Assembly (NCBI GenBank): GCA_902780135.1
Contig: CACZEK010000002.1
Span: 1 to 64,000 of the forward strand
DNA: 64,000 nt
Direction of reading: 5' to 3'
Source of the DNA: an uncultured bacterium
GTDB taxonomy: Bacteria; Verrucomicrobiota; Lentisphaeria; Victivallales; UBA1829
Position numbers and translations under genes: made by a program. Below, piece by piece: positions 1 to 7,337 of the stretch. Below the pieces are notes generated by a model. The model did no database searches. It was not told the origin of the DNA and worked only from the letters and a program-made list of their open reading frames with translations. Each line of letters starts with the position of its first letter. Positions within the stretch are counted from its first letter, which is position 1.

Positions 1-1
1 C

Positions 2-61
2 CTGCTTGAAGGGGCAACGGCAAAAGAACGGAACCAGCAGGTGGGAGGGCACAGAGAATGA
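2..61 (+). CDS. 3' end of an unidentified gene (partial)
   Basis: The frame from base 2 is open and ends in TGA at 59-61. That stop overlaps the ATG of the next gene (58-60) in the ATGA arrangement typical of translationally coupled genes. Only the last 19 residues are inside the window (ending VGGHRE), so no family can be named. The call rests only on the overlap geometry and on the next gene having its own GGGAGG ribosome binding site inside this frame. It could also be untranslated leader. Confidence 0.3.
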   Translation: MLEGATAKERNQQVGGHRE

Positions 62-918
62 GAATCGGCCTGGTACTTGAAGGCGGCGCTATGCGTGGTC
101 TCTTCACGGCCGGAGCACTCGACGTTTTCATGGAGAATGAGGTTTCTTTTGATGGTGTTGTCGGAGTTTCTGCCGGAGCCGTTTTCGGATGCAACCTCAA
201 ATCAGGACAGATCGGTCGTGTGCTGCGGTATAATAAAAAGTATTGCCGGAACTGGCGGTACTGCTCGTGGCGCTCGCTCCTGCTGACGGGAGACATGTTC
301 GGCACGGATTTCTGCTACAGGAAACTTCCGGAAGAGCTGGACATCTTTGACAAGGCCGCCTACGATGGCAATCCGATGGAGTTCCATCTGGTCTGTACGG
401 ACGTGACTTCGGGCGAAGCAATCTATCATCAATGCGACAAGGCAGACAGGGAGTGCATGGAGTGGATGCGGGCTTCGGCTTCCATGCCGCTTGTCTCGTC
501 TATTGTGCATATTTCCGGCAGGCAATGCCTCGACGGCGCCATATCCGATTCCATACCGTTGAAATTCATGGAAGAGCTCGGCTATCGACGCAACATCGTT
601 ATTCTGACCCAGCCTCAGGGTTATCTCAAACAGCCGAGTTCGCTCCAATGGCTGGTGAACATCGTTTATCGAAAATATCCGGCATTGCTGAAAGCCACGG
701 CTCATCGGCACAGACTCTATAACTCGCAGGTGGAGTATGCAGAGAAACGGCAAAGCGACGGAGCCGTGCTGATAATCCGTCCTGAGGATTCGCTTCCAAT
801 CCAGCGAATCACGAATAATCCCGATCTGCTGCAGGAGACTTATGACATCGGCAGGCGCACAACGGAAAAACAACTTGATCGGATTAAGGAGTTCATTGCC
901 CATGCTCAATCATCCTAA
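58..918 (+). CDS. Patatin-like phospholipase / acyl hydrolase
   Basis: 286-residue patatin-family hydrolase, expected to cleave acyl esters of membrane or dietary lipids with a Ser-Asp dyad. The oxyanion loop is EGGAMRG near residues 8-14, the nucleophile elbow is GVSAG near residues 36-40, and the catalytic Asp lies in the LDGAISDSIP stretch near residue 160. The C-terminal half, rich in charged residues, resembles the bacterial YjjU-type subgroup. No signal peptide is seen, so it is probably cytoplasmic. The ATG at 58 follows a GGGAGG site at the usual distance. The gene overlaps the following tag gene by 17 bp, so the two are likely cotranscribed. Base composition is visibly less GC-rich than the genes after 5.5 kb, in keeping with carriage on a mobile element. 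Confidence 0.85.
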   Translation: MRIGLVLEGGAMRGLFTAGALDVFMENEVSFDGVVGVSAGAVFGCNLKSGQIGRVLRYNKKYCRNWRYCSWRSLLLTGDMFGTDFCYRKLPEELDIFDKAAYDGNPMEFHLVCTDVTSGEAIYHQCDKADRECMEWMRASASMPLVSSIVHISGRQCLDGAISDSIPLKFMEELGYRRNIVILTQPQGYLKQPSSLQWLVNIVYRKYPALLKATAHRHRLYNSQVEYAEKRQSDGAVLIIRPEDSLPIQRITNNPDLLQETYDIGRRTTEKQLDRIKEFIAHAQSS

Positions 919-1489
919 TGTCAGTGAATGCCGGAGATGGTATGAAGGAGACCCGATACTTGAGCAGTACCATGATAACGAATGGTGCAAAATCAATCAT
1001 GACGACCGGTTCCAGTTTGAATTGCTCTGCCTGGAAGGAGCGAGTGTCGGTTTGTCGTGGAAAACGATTATGCACAAACGGGAAGCCTACAAGGCCGCAT
1101 TCCATGATTTTGACATAGGGAAGTGTGCCGCCATGACAGATGATGAGCTGGAGGAGCTTCTTCAGAATCCGAATCTGATTCGCAATCGAAACAAGATATT
1201 CAGCGTCAGATCAAATGCTCTTGCTGTACAGGCGATCCAGAAAGAGTTCGGTTCGTTCGATGCTTATCTGTGGAGTTTCACGGACGGGAAGCAAATCGAC
1301 TGCCGTTGGAAAAAGCCAGAAGACATGCCGACCGAGTCTGATGTCTCCCGCAAGATGAGCGCAGACATGAAAAAACGCGGCATCGGGTATGTCGGACCGA
1401 CCATAACATATTCTTTCCTGCAATCCATCGGGATCGTGAATGATCATCTTGCCGATTGCGGAAACAGAGCCTCGGAAAGGAGACCTTGA
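902..1489 (+). CDS. tag: DNA-3-methyladenine glycosylase I
   Basis: 195-residue Tag-type base-excision glycosylase that removes 3-methyladenine from DNA. Family hallmarks are visible: an N-terminal Cys before RRWYEGDPI, the YHDNEWC segment, the active-site LCLEG (Glu) followed by GLSW, and the C-terminal zinc-site piece NDHLADC. Together the two Cys and two His match the zinc snap of the E. coli enzyme. The ATG at 902 is chosen over the longer frame from 842 because homology begins there and AAGGAG sits just upstream. It overlaps the patatin gene by 17 bp and abuts the next ATG directly, so it is the middle gene of a compact operon. It is unusual cargo, a DNA repair enzyme carried with lipid-active genes. 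Confidence 0.9.
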   Translation: MLNHPNVSECRRWYEGDPILEQYHDNEWCKINHDDRFQFELLCLEGASVGLSWKTIMHKREAYKAAFHDFDIGKCAAMTDDELEELLQNPNLIRNRNKIFSVRSNALAVQAIQKEFGSFDAYLWSFTDGKQIDCRWKKPEDMPTESDVSRKMSADMKKRGIGYVGPTITYSFLQSIGIVNDHLADCGNRASERRP

Positions 1490-1858
1490 ATGGATTTTAG
1501 GACATTGGTAAGACAGGAACACCTGAATCAGCACGGGAATCTGTTCGGCGGCTATATGCTGTTATGGGTGGATGAATATGCCTACCTTGCCGCGATTGAG
1601 GATTATCCATGCGTTCGTTTTGTGACGAGAGCCATGGATGCGGTATCCTTTACGCAAAGCGTGAAACTTGGGGCCGTGCTGACATTCACAGTGACCAGGG
1701 CACGAATCGGAAACACCTCGGTCACATACGATGTGAACGTGTCAGCGCGGGATATTTCCGCACATGAGCCATATCAGGCTTTCCATACCTCCGTTACCTT
1801 GTGCGCCGTCACAGAAGACGGTCAAAAGTGTCCCCTGCCGAAGCTGGATGCGAAGTGA
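1490..1858 (+). CDS. Acyl-CoA thioesterase (hotdog, YciA/BACH type)
   Basis: 122-residue single hotdog-domain protein of the acyl-CoA hydrolase family. The N-terminal NQHGNLFGGYMLLWVDE stretch (around residues 12-28) is the diagnostic active-site helix with the Asn/Gly and Asp/Glu positions conserved. The central beta-strands carry the usual FVTRAMDAVSF and TFTVTRARIGNTSV pattern. It should hydrolyse short or medium acyl-CoA as a multimer in the cytoplasm. The ATG directly follows the tag stop (no intergenic base), indicating translational coupling. It ends shortly after the VTLCAV strand and lacks the C-terminal extension of some homologues. The exact acyl specificity cannot be read from the sequence. 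Confidence 0.85.
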   Translation: MDFRTLVRQEHLNQHGNLFGGYMLLWVDEYAYLAAIEDYPCVRFVTRAMDAVSFTQSVKLGAVLTFTVTRARIGNTSVTYDVNVSARDISAHEPYQAFHTSVTLCAVTEDGQKCPLPKLDAK

Positions 1859-1877
1859 TTCCTGAGGAGGAGTTGTC

Positions 1878-2108
1878 ATGACCGGCACATGCGACCGATG
1901 CCGCCGTGAAGTCAAGACCTTCCGCATCCCGTGGACGGGAGACCGTCTCTGCAAAGACTGCATAGACCAAGATAGCGGGCTTCAGCAGATGTTCGCCGAA
2001 ATTGATTCAATGGTGTATGATCAGCAGTTGCACGACCTCGGCATCCCGACCGATCTCCCCGATGGCATGGATACGCCAGCGTACATCATAGAGCCGGATG
2101 ACATCTGA
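1878..2108 (+). CDS. Small zinc-ribbon protein, function unknown
   Basis: 76-residue protein with two CxxC pairs, CDRC near residue 5 and CKDC near residue 31, spaced as in a treble-clef or zinc-ribbon fold. The C-terminal half is acidic and ends EPDDI. No family was recognised. A good GAGGAG site lies 8-9 bases before the ATG, and the gene is 19 bp after the thioesterase stop, so it closes the same operon. A hairpin with a T-run follows at 2131. It could be a nucleic-acid-binding accessory factor, but nothing in the sequence proves this. Confidence 0.65.
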   Translation: MTGTCDRCRREVKTFRIPWTGDRLCKDCIDQDSGLQQMFAEIDSMVYDQQLHDLGIPTDLPDGMDTPAYIIEPDDI

Positions 2109-2130
2109 GTAGAAAAACAGATGCCAAAAT

Positions 2131-2158
2131 GCGGAAAAAATTTCTTTCCCGCTTTTTT
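2131..2158 (+). terminator. Rho-independent terminator of the patatin-tag operon
   Basis: GCGGAAA pairs with TTTCCCGC with one bulge, and six T follow. It lies 22 bp after the small zinc-ribbon gene. Confidence 0.5.
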
Positions 2159-2171
2159 CGGATTGTCACCC

Positions 2172-2199
2172 TTGAAAAAAGGTTGCATTAAACTATATT
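2172..2199 (+). promoter_or_regulatory. Sigma-70-like promoter for the EamA gene
   Basis: TTGAAA and TATATT are separated by 16 bp, about 80 bp before the start codon. Confidence 0.5.
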
Positions 2200-2277
2200 A
2201 CCTGTAGTTGAACCCATTTTTATCCAAAACCCAAGAGGATATGTTATGTACCAGGCTTGAGGAGGAACGAGGTTACT

Positions 2278-2700
2278 ATGTGGAAATATTATGCTGTGCT
2301 TTCCGCCGTGTTTGCCGCGGCAACTGCAATCTTTGCAAAGCTTGGCCTGAAAAACGTTGATTCCAACCTCGCAACCGCAATCCGGACGACGGTCATCCTG
2401 ATGTTGGCCTGGAGCGTCGTCTTGATAGGCGGCGGAGTCAGCCACTTCCGGGAGCTGACATGGAAACATGTCGCATGGCTTGTCGCTTCGGGTATCGCTA
2501 CCGGCATTTCATGGCTTTTCTATTTCAAGGCGTTGCAAACCGGGGATATGTCCAAGGTCGCACCGATCGACAAATTGAGTGTCGCTCTGGTCGTCATCTT
2601 CGGGATTCTGTTTCTGCACGAAAAGCTGTCCTGGCAGGTCGTCACCGGAACGATCTGTATCCTTGCCGGGACATTATTGCTTTTACATGGAGCCCACTAA
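2278..2700 (+). CDS. EamA-family (DMT superfamily) membrane transporter
   Basis: 140-residue integral membrane protein with five hydrophobic helices. This is one EamA repeat unit rather than the usual two, as in the small paired or homodimeric drug/metabolite transporters. Typical features are the first helix with FAAATAIFAKLGL, the mid-protein ASGIATGISWLFYFKALQTG loop and the terminal pair beginning VAPIDKLS and ending in a leucine-rich helix. The ATG at 2278 follows GAGGAGG with ideal spacing; the frame is open a little further upstream, but without a better start. The substrate is unknown. It has its own promoter and ends 4 kb before the integrase, within the mobile element. Confidence 0.85.
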   Translation: MWKYYAVLSAVFAAATAIFAKLGLKNVDSNLATAIRTTVILMLAWSVVLIGGGVSHFRELTWKHVAWLVASGIATGISWLFYFKALQTGDMSKVAPIDKLSVALVVIFGILFLHEKLSWQVVTGTICILAGTLLLLHGAH

Positions 2701-3076
2701 TGATCCCCCGAAGCCAGCGATGGTTCTAGGGGGGCTGACACCGTTAAGGCTTGATGAGTTTTACTGGGTTTTCCCGAATCCGAGGCTGAAATACTCGTTT
2801 TTCACAATCTCCCGCGTCTGCCAAGTTGCCGAATGAAATCTCGCCAAGTTGCCGAATGAAATCTCGCCAAGTTGCCGAATGAAATCTCGTCAAGTTGCCG
2901 AATGTTGGCTTAGAAAACTTTATCGTAATTCCGTGTCTCATATGTCATAAAGGGGATAGCAGATTGCGGAGCATAAATTAGATAGGGAAGATGATAATAA
3001 ATATCAGAGAGTTATGCCAGAAAACGTGACACTCTTTACCGGACAAAACAATCTTCTTAATAGATTTAATTTGAGC
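2701..3076. other. AT-rich non-coding stretch in the mobile element
   Basis: No convincing gene is seen here. The region begins with a C5/G6 pairing around 2704-2735 and holds the 23-bp tandem repeat described separately. Its remainder is AT-rich with many stop codons in all frames. It reads like the decayed edge of an earlier insertion. Confidence 0.5.
2821..2904. repeat. 23-bp tandem repeat, about 3.6 copies
   Basis: Three exact 23-bp units begin at 2821, 2844 and 2867 (each CCAAGTTGCCGAATG plus AAATCTCG), and a fourth partial unit from 2890 has one change. Multiple short terminal repeats of about this length are typical of the ends of IS21-type elements, but no transposase remains nearby, so that origin is only a suggestion. 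Confidence 0.85.
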
Positions 3077-3406
3077 TTAAATCAAAGAAAACTTTTTATT
3101 AGGAAATAGCGGGGATTCCGAAAAACGCGCGGCACTCCACCATTTGATTCTTATAGCCCGATGGATTCCACCGGGCTTTTTTCGTATCTTCCCCTCAAAA
3201 TTGAGCTCAAAATCTGTTAACCGGGTGATCCGGCATCCCCTTTTCATCCCCTCCTTCGGACCCGGAAAGCGCCAATTTGCTAAGGCTGTAATGAAGTCAA
3301 TGGCAGAAAAATCGGGGTTGTAACTGGCATTGTAGCTGAAATACGCCAGAGCCGCTATAATAGCGACCGTGATAAGAACAGTTTTTGTTATCAGTTTCCC
3401 GTTCAT
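3077..3406 (-). CDS. Putative small single-pass membrane protein
   Basis: 109-residue frame starting MNGKLITKTV with one clear transmembrane helix (about residues 8-24, VLITVAIIAALAYFS). A short soluble region and a basic, tryptophan-containing tail follow. No family was recognised. Support comes from a very good promoter on the same strand (TTGACT-17-TATATT at 3478-3450) about 45 bp upstream of the ATG. Against it, the ribosome site is weak (AAAGGCGGG, rather distant) and the last third crosses a plus-strand terminator hairpin at 3155-3182. The real product may be shorter. Confidence 0.5.
   Translation of the reverse strand: MNGKLITKTVLITVAIIAALAYFSYNASYNPDFSAIDFITALANWRFPGPKEGMKRGCRITRLTDFELNFEGKIRKKPGGIHRAIRIKWWSAARFSESPLFPNKKFSLI
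3155..3182 (+). terminator. Rho-independent terminator
   Basis: AGCCCG pairs with CGGGCT, with an inner TGG/CCA, and six T follow on the plus strand. No plus-strand gene lies directly upstream, so it may be left over from a deleted gene. Confidence 0.55.
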
Positions 3407-3449
3407 CGCCCGTGTTTCCCGCCTTTTCGCATTGTGGTTAGATGAACCA

Positions 3450-3478
3450 AATATAGCACTTTCTTCAAGAAAAGTCAA
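3450..3478 (-). promoter_or_regulatory. Strong sigma-70-like promoter for the small membrane protein
   Basis: Read on the minus strand, TTGACT and TATATT are 17 bp apart, a near-consensus arrangement. Confidence 0.6.
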
Positions 3479-3612
3479 ACGGCCTTGCATCAATCCGGCC
3501 GAGATCCCTGGCCGAGGCGGAAGGCATTTCCGGCATCGGCCCCGTAAAGCTCCATGCCGTCGTGCCGAGGTTCCTTGAAGCCATCGCGAAGTGGGAGAAG
3601 AACGGGGATTGA
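3457..3612 (+). pseudogene. 3' remnant of a RecQ-type helicase (HRDC domain)
   Basis: An open frame without a start ends in TGA at 3610-3612 and encodes the last half of an HRDC domain. The pattern is IRPRSLAEAEGISGIGP, then VKL, then FLEAIAKWEKNGD. This matches the RP-x-(T/S)-x-x-E-L-x-x-I-x-G-x-G-x-x-K-x-x-x-(Y)-x-x-x-FLxxI signature at the end of RecQ and related helicases. Stops at 3454 and 3439 close the frame upstream, and no helicase core is present, so the gene has lost its 5' part. The following YolD-like frame begins at the stop, as in a coupled operon. A stand-alone short HRDC protein is possible but lacks a start. Confidence 0.6.
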
Positions 3613-3818
3613 ATCCTGCCAAGTTGAGCGACAACCCAGTCGTGACCGTGGAGTATTTCGTACCGGACAGCCGTAAGGACAGTGGCGAGTACCGGGTCAA
3701 GACGGGCAAGGTCGAGAGAATATCGCAGGCAAAGCGTGTGGTCGTGGTTAGCGGCGAATCCATCCGCGTGAACAGGATCGTCAGGATTGAAGGTGAGCTG
3801 TTCGCAGGGGAGTTTTAG
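3609..3818 (+). CDS. YolD-like small protein
   Basis: 69-residue protein from a TTG start at 3609 that overlaps the TGA of the HRDC remnant; a GTG at 3591 is the alternative. A GGGAG site precedes it. The beta-rich pattern VVTVEYFVPDSR, VKTGKVERIS, VVVVSGESIRVNRIVRI resembles the C-terminal part of the YolD family, small proteins often found with Y-family DNA polymerases or on mobile elements. It is shorter than typical YolD (about 110 aa), so it may be an N-terminally reduced form. The stop overlaps the convergent integrase stop by 4 bp. The function is not established. Confidence 0.5.
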   Translation: MNPAKLSDNPVVTVEYFVPDSRKDSGEYRVKTGKVERISQAKRVVVVSGESIRVNRIVRIEGELFAGEF

Positions 3819-5140
3819 CTCTTCTTGCCGCCGTTCTTGCCCAGCTCCAGCATCTCCCGGATCAGTTCGATCGGAAGGGTGTCAATCAGGGTATGGAGTT
3901 CAGCTCTCTCCGGTTCACGGACGGCTGCGGGGAGAGCTTCGGGTTTGAAGAACGAAAGGCGCTCCATGCCGCGCCGCTTGTCCTCGATGGAGGCATGAGC
4001 CGAGTAGTGCTTCGTCATCTCCGGGCTCATGTGCCCGACGATGGATTGAACGACCATGAGAGGAATCCCCGCAAGTCCGGCGTAGTAACAGAACGTATGA
4101 CGGCATGAGTGGAGGTCCTTTACACTGATTGCCCGCGTCCGGCCTTCCGGAATTCGAGTTGTCTCGATCCCCAGCCCCTCAAGAAACCTTTTCACTCTGT
4201 AGGAGACCCCGTCTGGGTTCGACAGATACATTTGGGCGTGTTTCGGAAAAACAAACTCGGATTCTGTTCGTGGTGTAGCGGTCAACAGCCCATAGAGCTG
4301 GTTCGATATGGGGATCTGCACCTCGACTTTGGTTTTGCGCGTCCTCCGCGTAATCAAACGACGAACAAGGTCAACTTCGCTCCATTTGAGCGTGCAGATG
4401 TCACCCTCACGAAAACCCGTCCATACAGCCATCATGAACAGAGGCCGAGTGAAATCATCCAGGTTGTCGTAGATAAGTTTGAGCTCTTCCTGCGTGAACG
4501 CTTCGCGGGACTCGTCCTTAACGTCCAGTTTCAATACGCTGGTGAACGGATTGGCCTGTAGCCCAGCATCATCTTTTAGAAGCGTAAACACCTCGGCACA
4601 AGTAACCTGATAAAAGTTGATTGTCCTCGGAGAAAGAGATACGTTTTCTTTCGTCTGATACGATACGGTCTGGTCGGGCTTTCTGCCGATGCCAGGGCGA
4701 CTGTACTTAATTGTCTTATCGTACTTGCCTGTCTGTCTGAGCATGGAGATATATGCTTCCGCGTGCTTCTTTTCCACATCGGCAAGGTTGATTATGTCTG
4801 GGTATTCCCCGTGCATGAAGGCCAGAAAATCCATCCATACACCGCGCTTCAACCCGAGTTTTTTCGCTGCGGGGATTCTTTTGCGAGGTTTCTGCTCAGC
4901 CAGTTCAAACGCTTTATCAAGGGGGATCTTCTCGCCTCCGGTCAGCTCGTCCTTGAAGTTTTCAATCAAAGCCTTTACCGTCTTTTGTTCCGATGCGCGT
5001 TCCACGGTCGCCATGATTCTCTTTTCGTAGGCATCCGCTTCCCGTCGAGTAGTCACGCCTTCGCACCGTCCAGTATATCGTTTGCCGTCCCGGATAAACT
5101 GGTAGTACCATGTTCCGCCCTGTCGTCTTTGTCTTACCAT
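3815..5140 (-). CDS. int: Tyrosine recombinase / integrase of the element
   Basis: 441-residue phage-type site-specific recombinase. The N-terminus WYYQFIRDGKRYTG is an arm-type DNA-binding domain. The core-binding domain spans about residues 90-230. The catalytic domain shows Arg in TGFREGDICTLKW, Lys in RRTRKTKVEV, His-x-x-Arg in LHSCRHTF, His in VGHMSPEMT and the nucleophile Tyr in KHYS. All key residues are present, so it should be active. The ATG at 5140 is preferred over the longer frame from 5281 because GAGGAG lies just upstream and the domain starts there. It reads away from the tRNA-Arg scar 285 bp upstream, which marks it as the enzyme that inserted this element. Confidence 0.93.
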   Translation of the reverse strand: MVRQRRQGGTWYYQFIRDGKRYTGRCEGVTTRREADAYEKRIMATVERASEQKTVKALIENFKDELTGGEKIPLDKAFELAEQKPRKRIPAAKKLGLKRGVWMDFLAFMHGEYPDIINLADVEKKHAEAYISMLRQTGKYDKTIKYSRPGIGRKPDQTVSYQTKENVSLSPRTINFYQVTCAEVFTLLKDDAGLQANPFTSVLKLDVKDESREAFTQEELKLIYDNLDDFTRPLFMMAVWTGFREGDICTLKWSEVDLVRRLITRRTRKTKVEVQIPISNQLYGLLTATPRTESEFVFPKHAQMYLSNPDGVSYRVKRFLEGLGIETTRIPEGRTRAISVKDLHSCRHTFCYYAGLAGIPLMVVQSIVGHMSPEMTKHYSAHASIEDKRRGMERLSFFKPEALPAAVREPERAELHTLIDTLPIELIREMLELGKNGGKKS

Positions 5141-5424
5141 GATAGTCTCCTCGTGTTTCTGCCTGCTACTGTTCGGTTGGTACTGCTTCCCAGTCGTCTT
5201 TTTCAAAGCGATATCGGGTAACGAACTTGAAAAGCCGTCGAAAGATGCTATAGTAATATGTTGTTGGTCGCCTATAGCCATGCGGTTTCAACCGGACGGT
5301 AGCGTGTTTGATACGGTTTGAAACATAAGAATACTATACGCTACATTTGGTGGCTTGTCAAACACAAATCGTGGAAAAATCGTGGAAAAATAACGTTTTT
5401 GGTGTGTTTTTTAGGTGATGTTCG
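5141..5424. other. att-proximal region with candidate integrase binding sites
   Basis: No gene is seen. The region holds an inverted pair GTTTCAA (5285-5291) / TTTGAAAC (5317-5324). It also has a direct repeat of AATCGTGGAAA (two copies in 5367-5391), just before the tRNA fragment. Such arrays are where integrase arm-type and core sites are expected, but binding is inferred only from position. Confidence 0.4.
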
Positions 5425-5474
5425 GCTCTCTCCTAAAGAGCAGGTCGTGGGTTCGACTCCCACTGCCGCCGCCA
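5425..5474 (+). other. attR-like scar: 3' half of tRNA-Arg(CCT)
   Basis: The sequence folds as the 3' half of a tRNA. Anticodon stem GCTCT/AGAGC (5425-5429/5437-5441) encloses loop CTCCTAA with anticodon CCT at 5432-5434. A 5-nt variable loop, T-arm GTGGG-TTCGACT-CCCAC (5447-5463), acceptor strand TGCCGCC, discriminator G and CCA (5472-5474) follow, then a T-run. The matching 5' acceptor strand (GGCGGCA) and D-arm are absent upstream. This is the direct-repeat product expected when an element integrates at the 3' end of tRNA-Arg; the intact copy should lie at the left end, outside the window. Confidence 0.85.
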
Positions 5475-5582
5475 TTTTTTTAGCGGATATGCGGTCGCGC
5501 CGGACGCGGCGCAGCGGTGCCCGCGGTGGCGGTCCTCGCCCGGTCGGTGTGTTTTTTTTTGATGATTCCTATGCCTGCCACC

Positions 5583-5611
5583 TTGTTTTTCTTTATGATC
5601 GGAAGTATATT
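5583..5611 (+). promoter_or_regulatory. Promoter of the prepilin-like gene
   Basis: TTGTTT and TATATT are 17 bp apart, about 60 bp upstream of the ATG. This is the first promoter on the chromosome side of the tRNA scar. Confidence 0.55.
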
Positions 5612-5671
5612 AGGCTTCGGATGCGAGTGCGCCGTTTGTTTTTTTAACCGTCAGCCCCGGAGACAGATGCC

Positions 5672-6463
5672 ATGAACAGACTTTTTCGTCCCCGCCGCCG
5701 CAGAACGCACAGGATGTTTACCCTGATCGAACTGCTGGTCGTCATCGCGATCATCGTGATCCTTGCCTCGCTGGCATTTCCCGCCCTGCGTTCCGCCCGC
5801 GAAACCGCCAAACGTGCTTCCTGCATCTCCAACCAGAAGAATTTCGGGACTTATATCCATCAGTTCGCGGCGGAGAACAGCGGCAACCTCAACGGATTGC
5901 TCGGCGACTGGAAAAAGTGGCTGGGCAATTTCGCGACGACGGCGGGCAGCAAGTACGATTTCTCCAAGGATGAATTCGCCAGGTTCGAAGAGAAAAAGAT
6001 CGACAACATCGCGCGGAGCATCCTGAAGATCGCGAGGTGCCCGGCCGACGTCACGAGGGGCGCGCAGAGCTACGGACGCAACGACCCGTACGGAAAGGGG
6101 ACCATGCGCGACCCGAACGGGCGCGTCTGCGCGAGCCGCATCCCGGACGTCAATGCGCCGTCCGACCTGATCATCCTCGGCGAACGCTGGAGCAATTTCA
6201 AGTCCGTGGCGAAGAACAGCGACCAGCAGTACGAAGTCTGCGCGCCGCTCCATCTGCGCCCGAACCGCACCGACAGGGACGCCGCCGGCGAGGACTGGAA
6301 CACCATTCACAAGGGCATTATCCCCCTGCTGTACCTGGACGGGCATGTGAGGCACGGCAGCATCTTTGATACCGTCCGCACGCACGACATGAAATCCATG
6401 TACCAGTTCTATGAAAAGTCGACCGGCGGCAGATGGTCGGACGATCCCGCCAGAAAGAAATAA
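5672..6463 (+). CDS. Prepilin-type N-terminal cleavage/methylation domain protein
   Basis: 263-residue pseudopilin-like protein. A basic leader ([15 protein letters not shown]) is followed by the type IV prepilin cleavage and helix motif [19 protein letters not shown]. Cleavage is expected before the Phe, with the conserved Glu at mature position 5. The C-terminal domain ends with the LLYLDGHV element seen in the large 'H-X9-DG' pseudopilin families of PVC bacteria. It is probably exported and held in the envelope by the hydrophobic helix. These genomes hold many paralogues of unknown role; a second copy is at 60519-61406. There is no pilus or type II secretion gene next to it. Confidence 0.85.
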   Translation: MNRLFRPRRRRTHRMFTLIELLVVIAIIVILASLAFPALRSARETAKRASCISNQKNFGTYIHQFAAENSGNLNGLLGDWKKWLGNFATTAGSKYDFSKDEFARFEEKKIDNIARSILKIARCPADVTRGAQSYGRNDPYGKGTMRDPNGRVCASRIPDVNAPSDLIILGERWSNFKSVAKNSDQQYEVCAPLHLRPNRTDRDAAGEDWNTIHKGIIPLLYLDGHVRHGSIFDTVRTHDMKSMYQFYEKSTGGRWSDDPARKK

Positions 6464-6672
6464 GAAAATATGAGGCGAAGCCTCCGCCTTGGCAGTGAGG
6501 TCTCCGTTCCGTTCGTACACGTCGCCGGCTGACGAAGTGTGCGGTTCCGCTCGCTCGTGCGGGAGTGATCCGAAGCGGCGCTTTGTTCTTTGTATCAGCG
6601 AATTGCGTTCCTTTCCCATTCGGGGCGATTGCGGTCCGGTCCGTTTTTTCTGCAAAAAGAATACCCCGTATC

Positions 6673-6700
6673 TTGATTTGCCGGTGTTTCATGCTATATT
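6673..6700 (+). promoter_or_regulatory. Promoter of the lemA-DUF3137 pair
   Basis: TTGATT and TATATT are 16 bp apart, 55 bp before the lemA ATG. Confidence 0.6.
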
Positions 6701-6755
6701 GAATGAAAATCAGTTCCCCGCAACGAATCCATCCCTCAGAGAAAGGTCTTCCGCC

Positions 6756-7313
6756 ATGCCCCTGCTTGCCCTTCTGATCATCCCCGTCGTCATCGTCATT
6801 TTCGTCATCATCGTGTACAATACGCTCGCGGCGAAAAAGGCGAACGTGCAGAACGCGTTCGCGGGCATCGACGTGCAGCTGAAGAAACGCTGCGACCTGG
6901 TCCCGAACCTCGTTTCGAGCGTGAAGGCGTACATGCAGCACGAATCCGGCACGCTGGAGAAGCTGACGGATCTCCGTACCCGGGCGGCCGCCGCGACCGA
7001 TCCCGCCGAACGCCTCCGCCTCGACAAGGAGCTGTCCGGCGCGCTGAAGAACGTGATGGTGCAGGTCGAGGCGTACCCGGACCTGAAGGCGTCTGCGAAC
7101 GTGGTCCAGCTCCAGCGGTCCCTGAACGAGATCGAGGAGCAGATCTCCGCTTCGCGCCGCGCGTACAACTCCGCCGTCACGGACTACAACCTCGCGATCC
7201 GCATCTTCCCGAACAACCTCCTCGCGGGCATGTTCGGCTTCACGGAGTCCGCGCTGTTCGAGGCCGCGCCGGAAGACCGCGCGAACCCGAACGTGGGCGA
7301 CCTTTTCAAGTGA
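6756..7313 (+). CDS. lemA: LemA family protein
   Basis: 185-residue LemA protein: one N-terminal membrane helix (PLLALLIIPVVIVIFVIIV, residues 2-20) and a helical cytoplasmic or periplasmic domain. The family signature is KKANVQNAFAGIDVQLKKR and CDLVPNLVSSVKAY. The ending TESALFEAAPEDR followed by a short tail is also characteristic. The ATG at 6756 is chosen because the membrane helix starts there and AGAAAGG precedes it, although the frame is open upstream. The molecular role of LemA is not settled. Here it is followed at 24 bp by a DUF3137 gene, a common pairing that suggests a joint envelope function. Confidence 0.9.
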   Translation: MPLLALLIIPVVIVIFVIIVYNTLAAKKANVQNAFAGIDVQLKKRCDLVPNLVSSVKAYMQHESGTLEKLTDLRTRAAAATDPAERLRLDKELSGALKNVMVQVEAYPDLKASANVVQLQRSLNEIEEQISASRRAYNSAVTDYNLAIRIFPNNLLAGMFGFTESALFEAAPEDRANPNVGDLFK

Positions 7314-7337
7314 TCTCCGGGCGGGATTCAAGACACG

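Noticed and set aside
2821..2904. CRISPR-like repeat array
   Set aside because: Units follow each other directly with no spacers, and no cas genes are present.
3110..3152. A tRNA or tmRNA 3' end suggested by CACTCCACCA
   Set aside because: No T-arm with TTCGA can be paired and no matching acceptor strand exists upstream.
5400..5474. A complete functional tRNA-Arg
   Set aside because: The 5' acceptor strand and D-arm are missing; only the anticodon-to-CCA half pairs.
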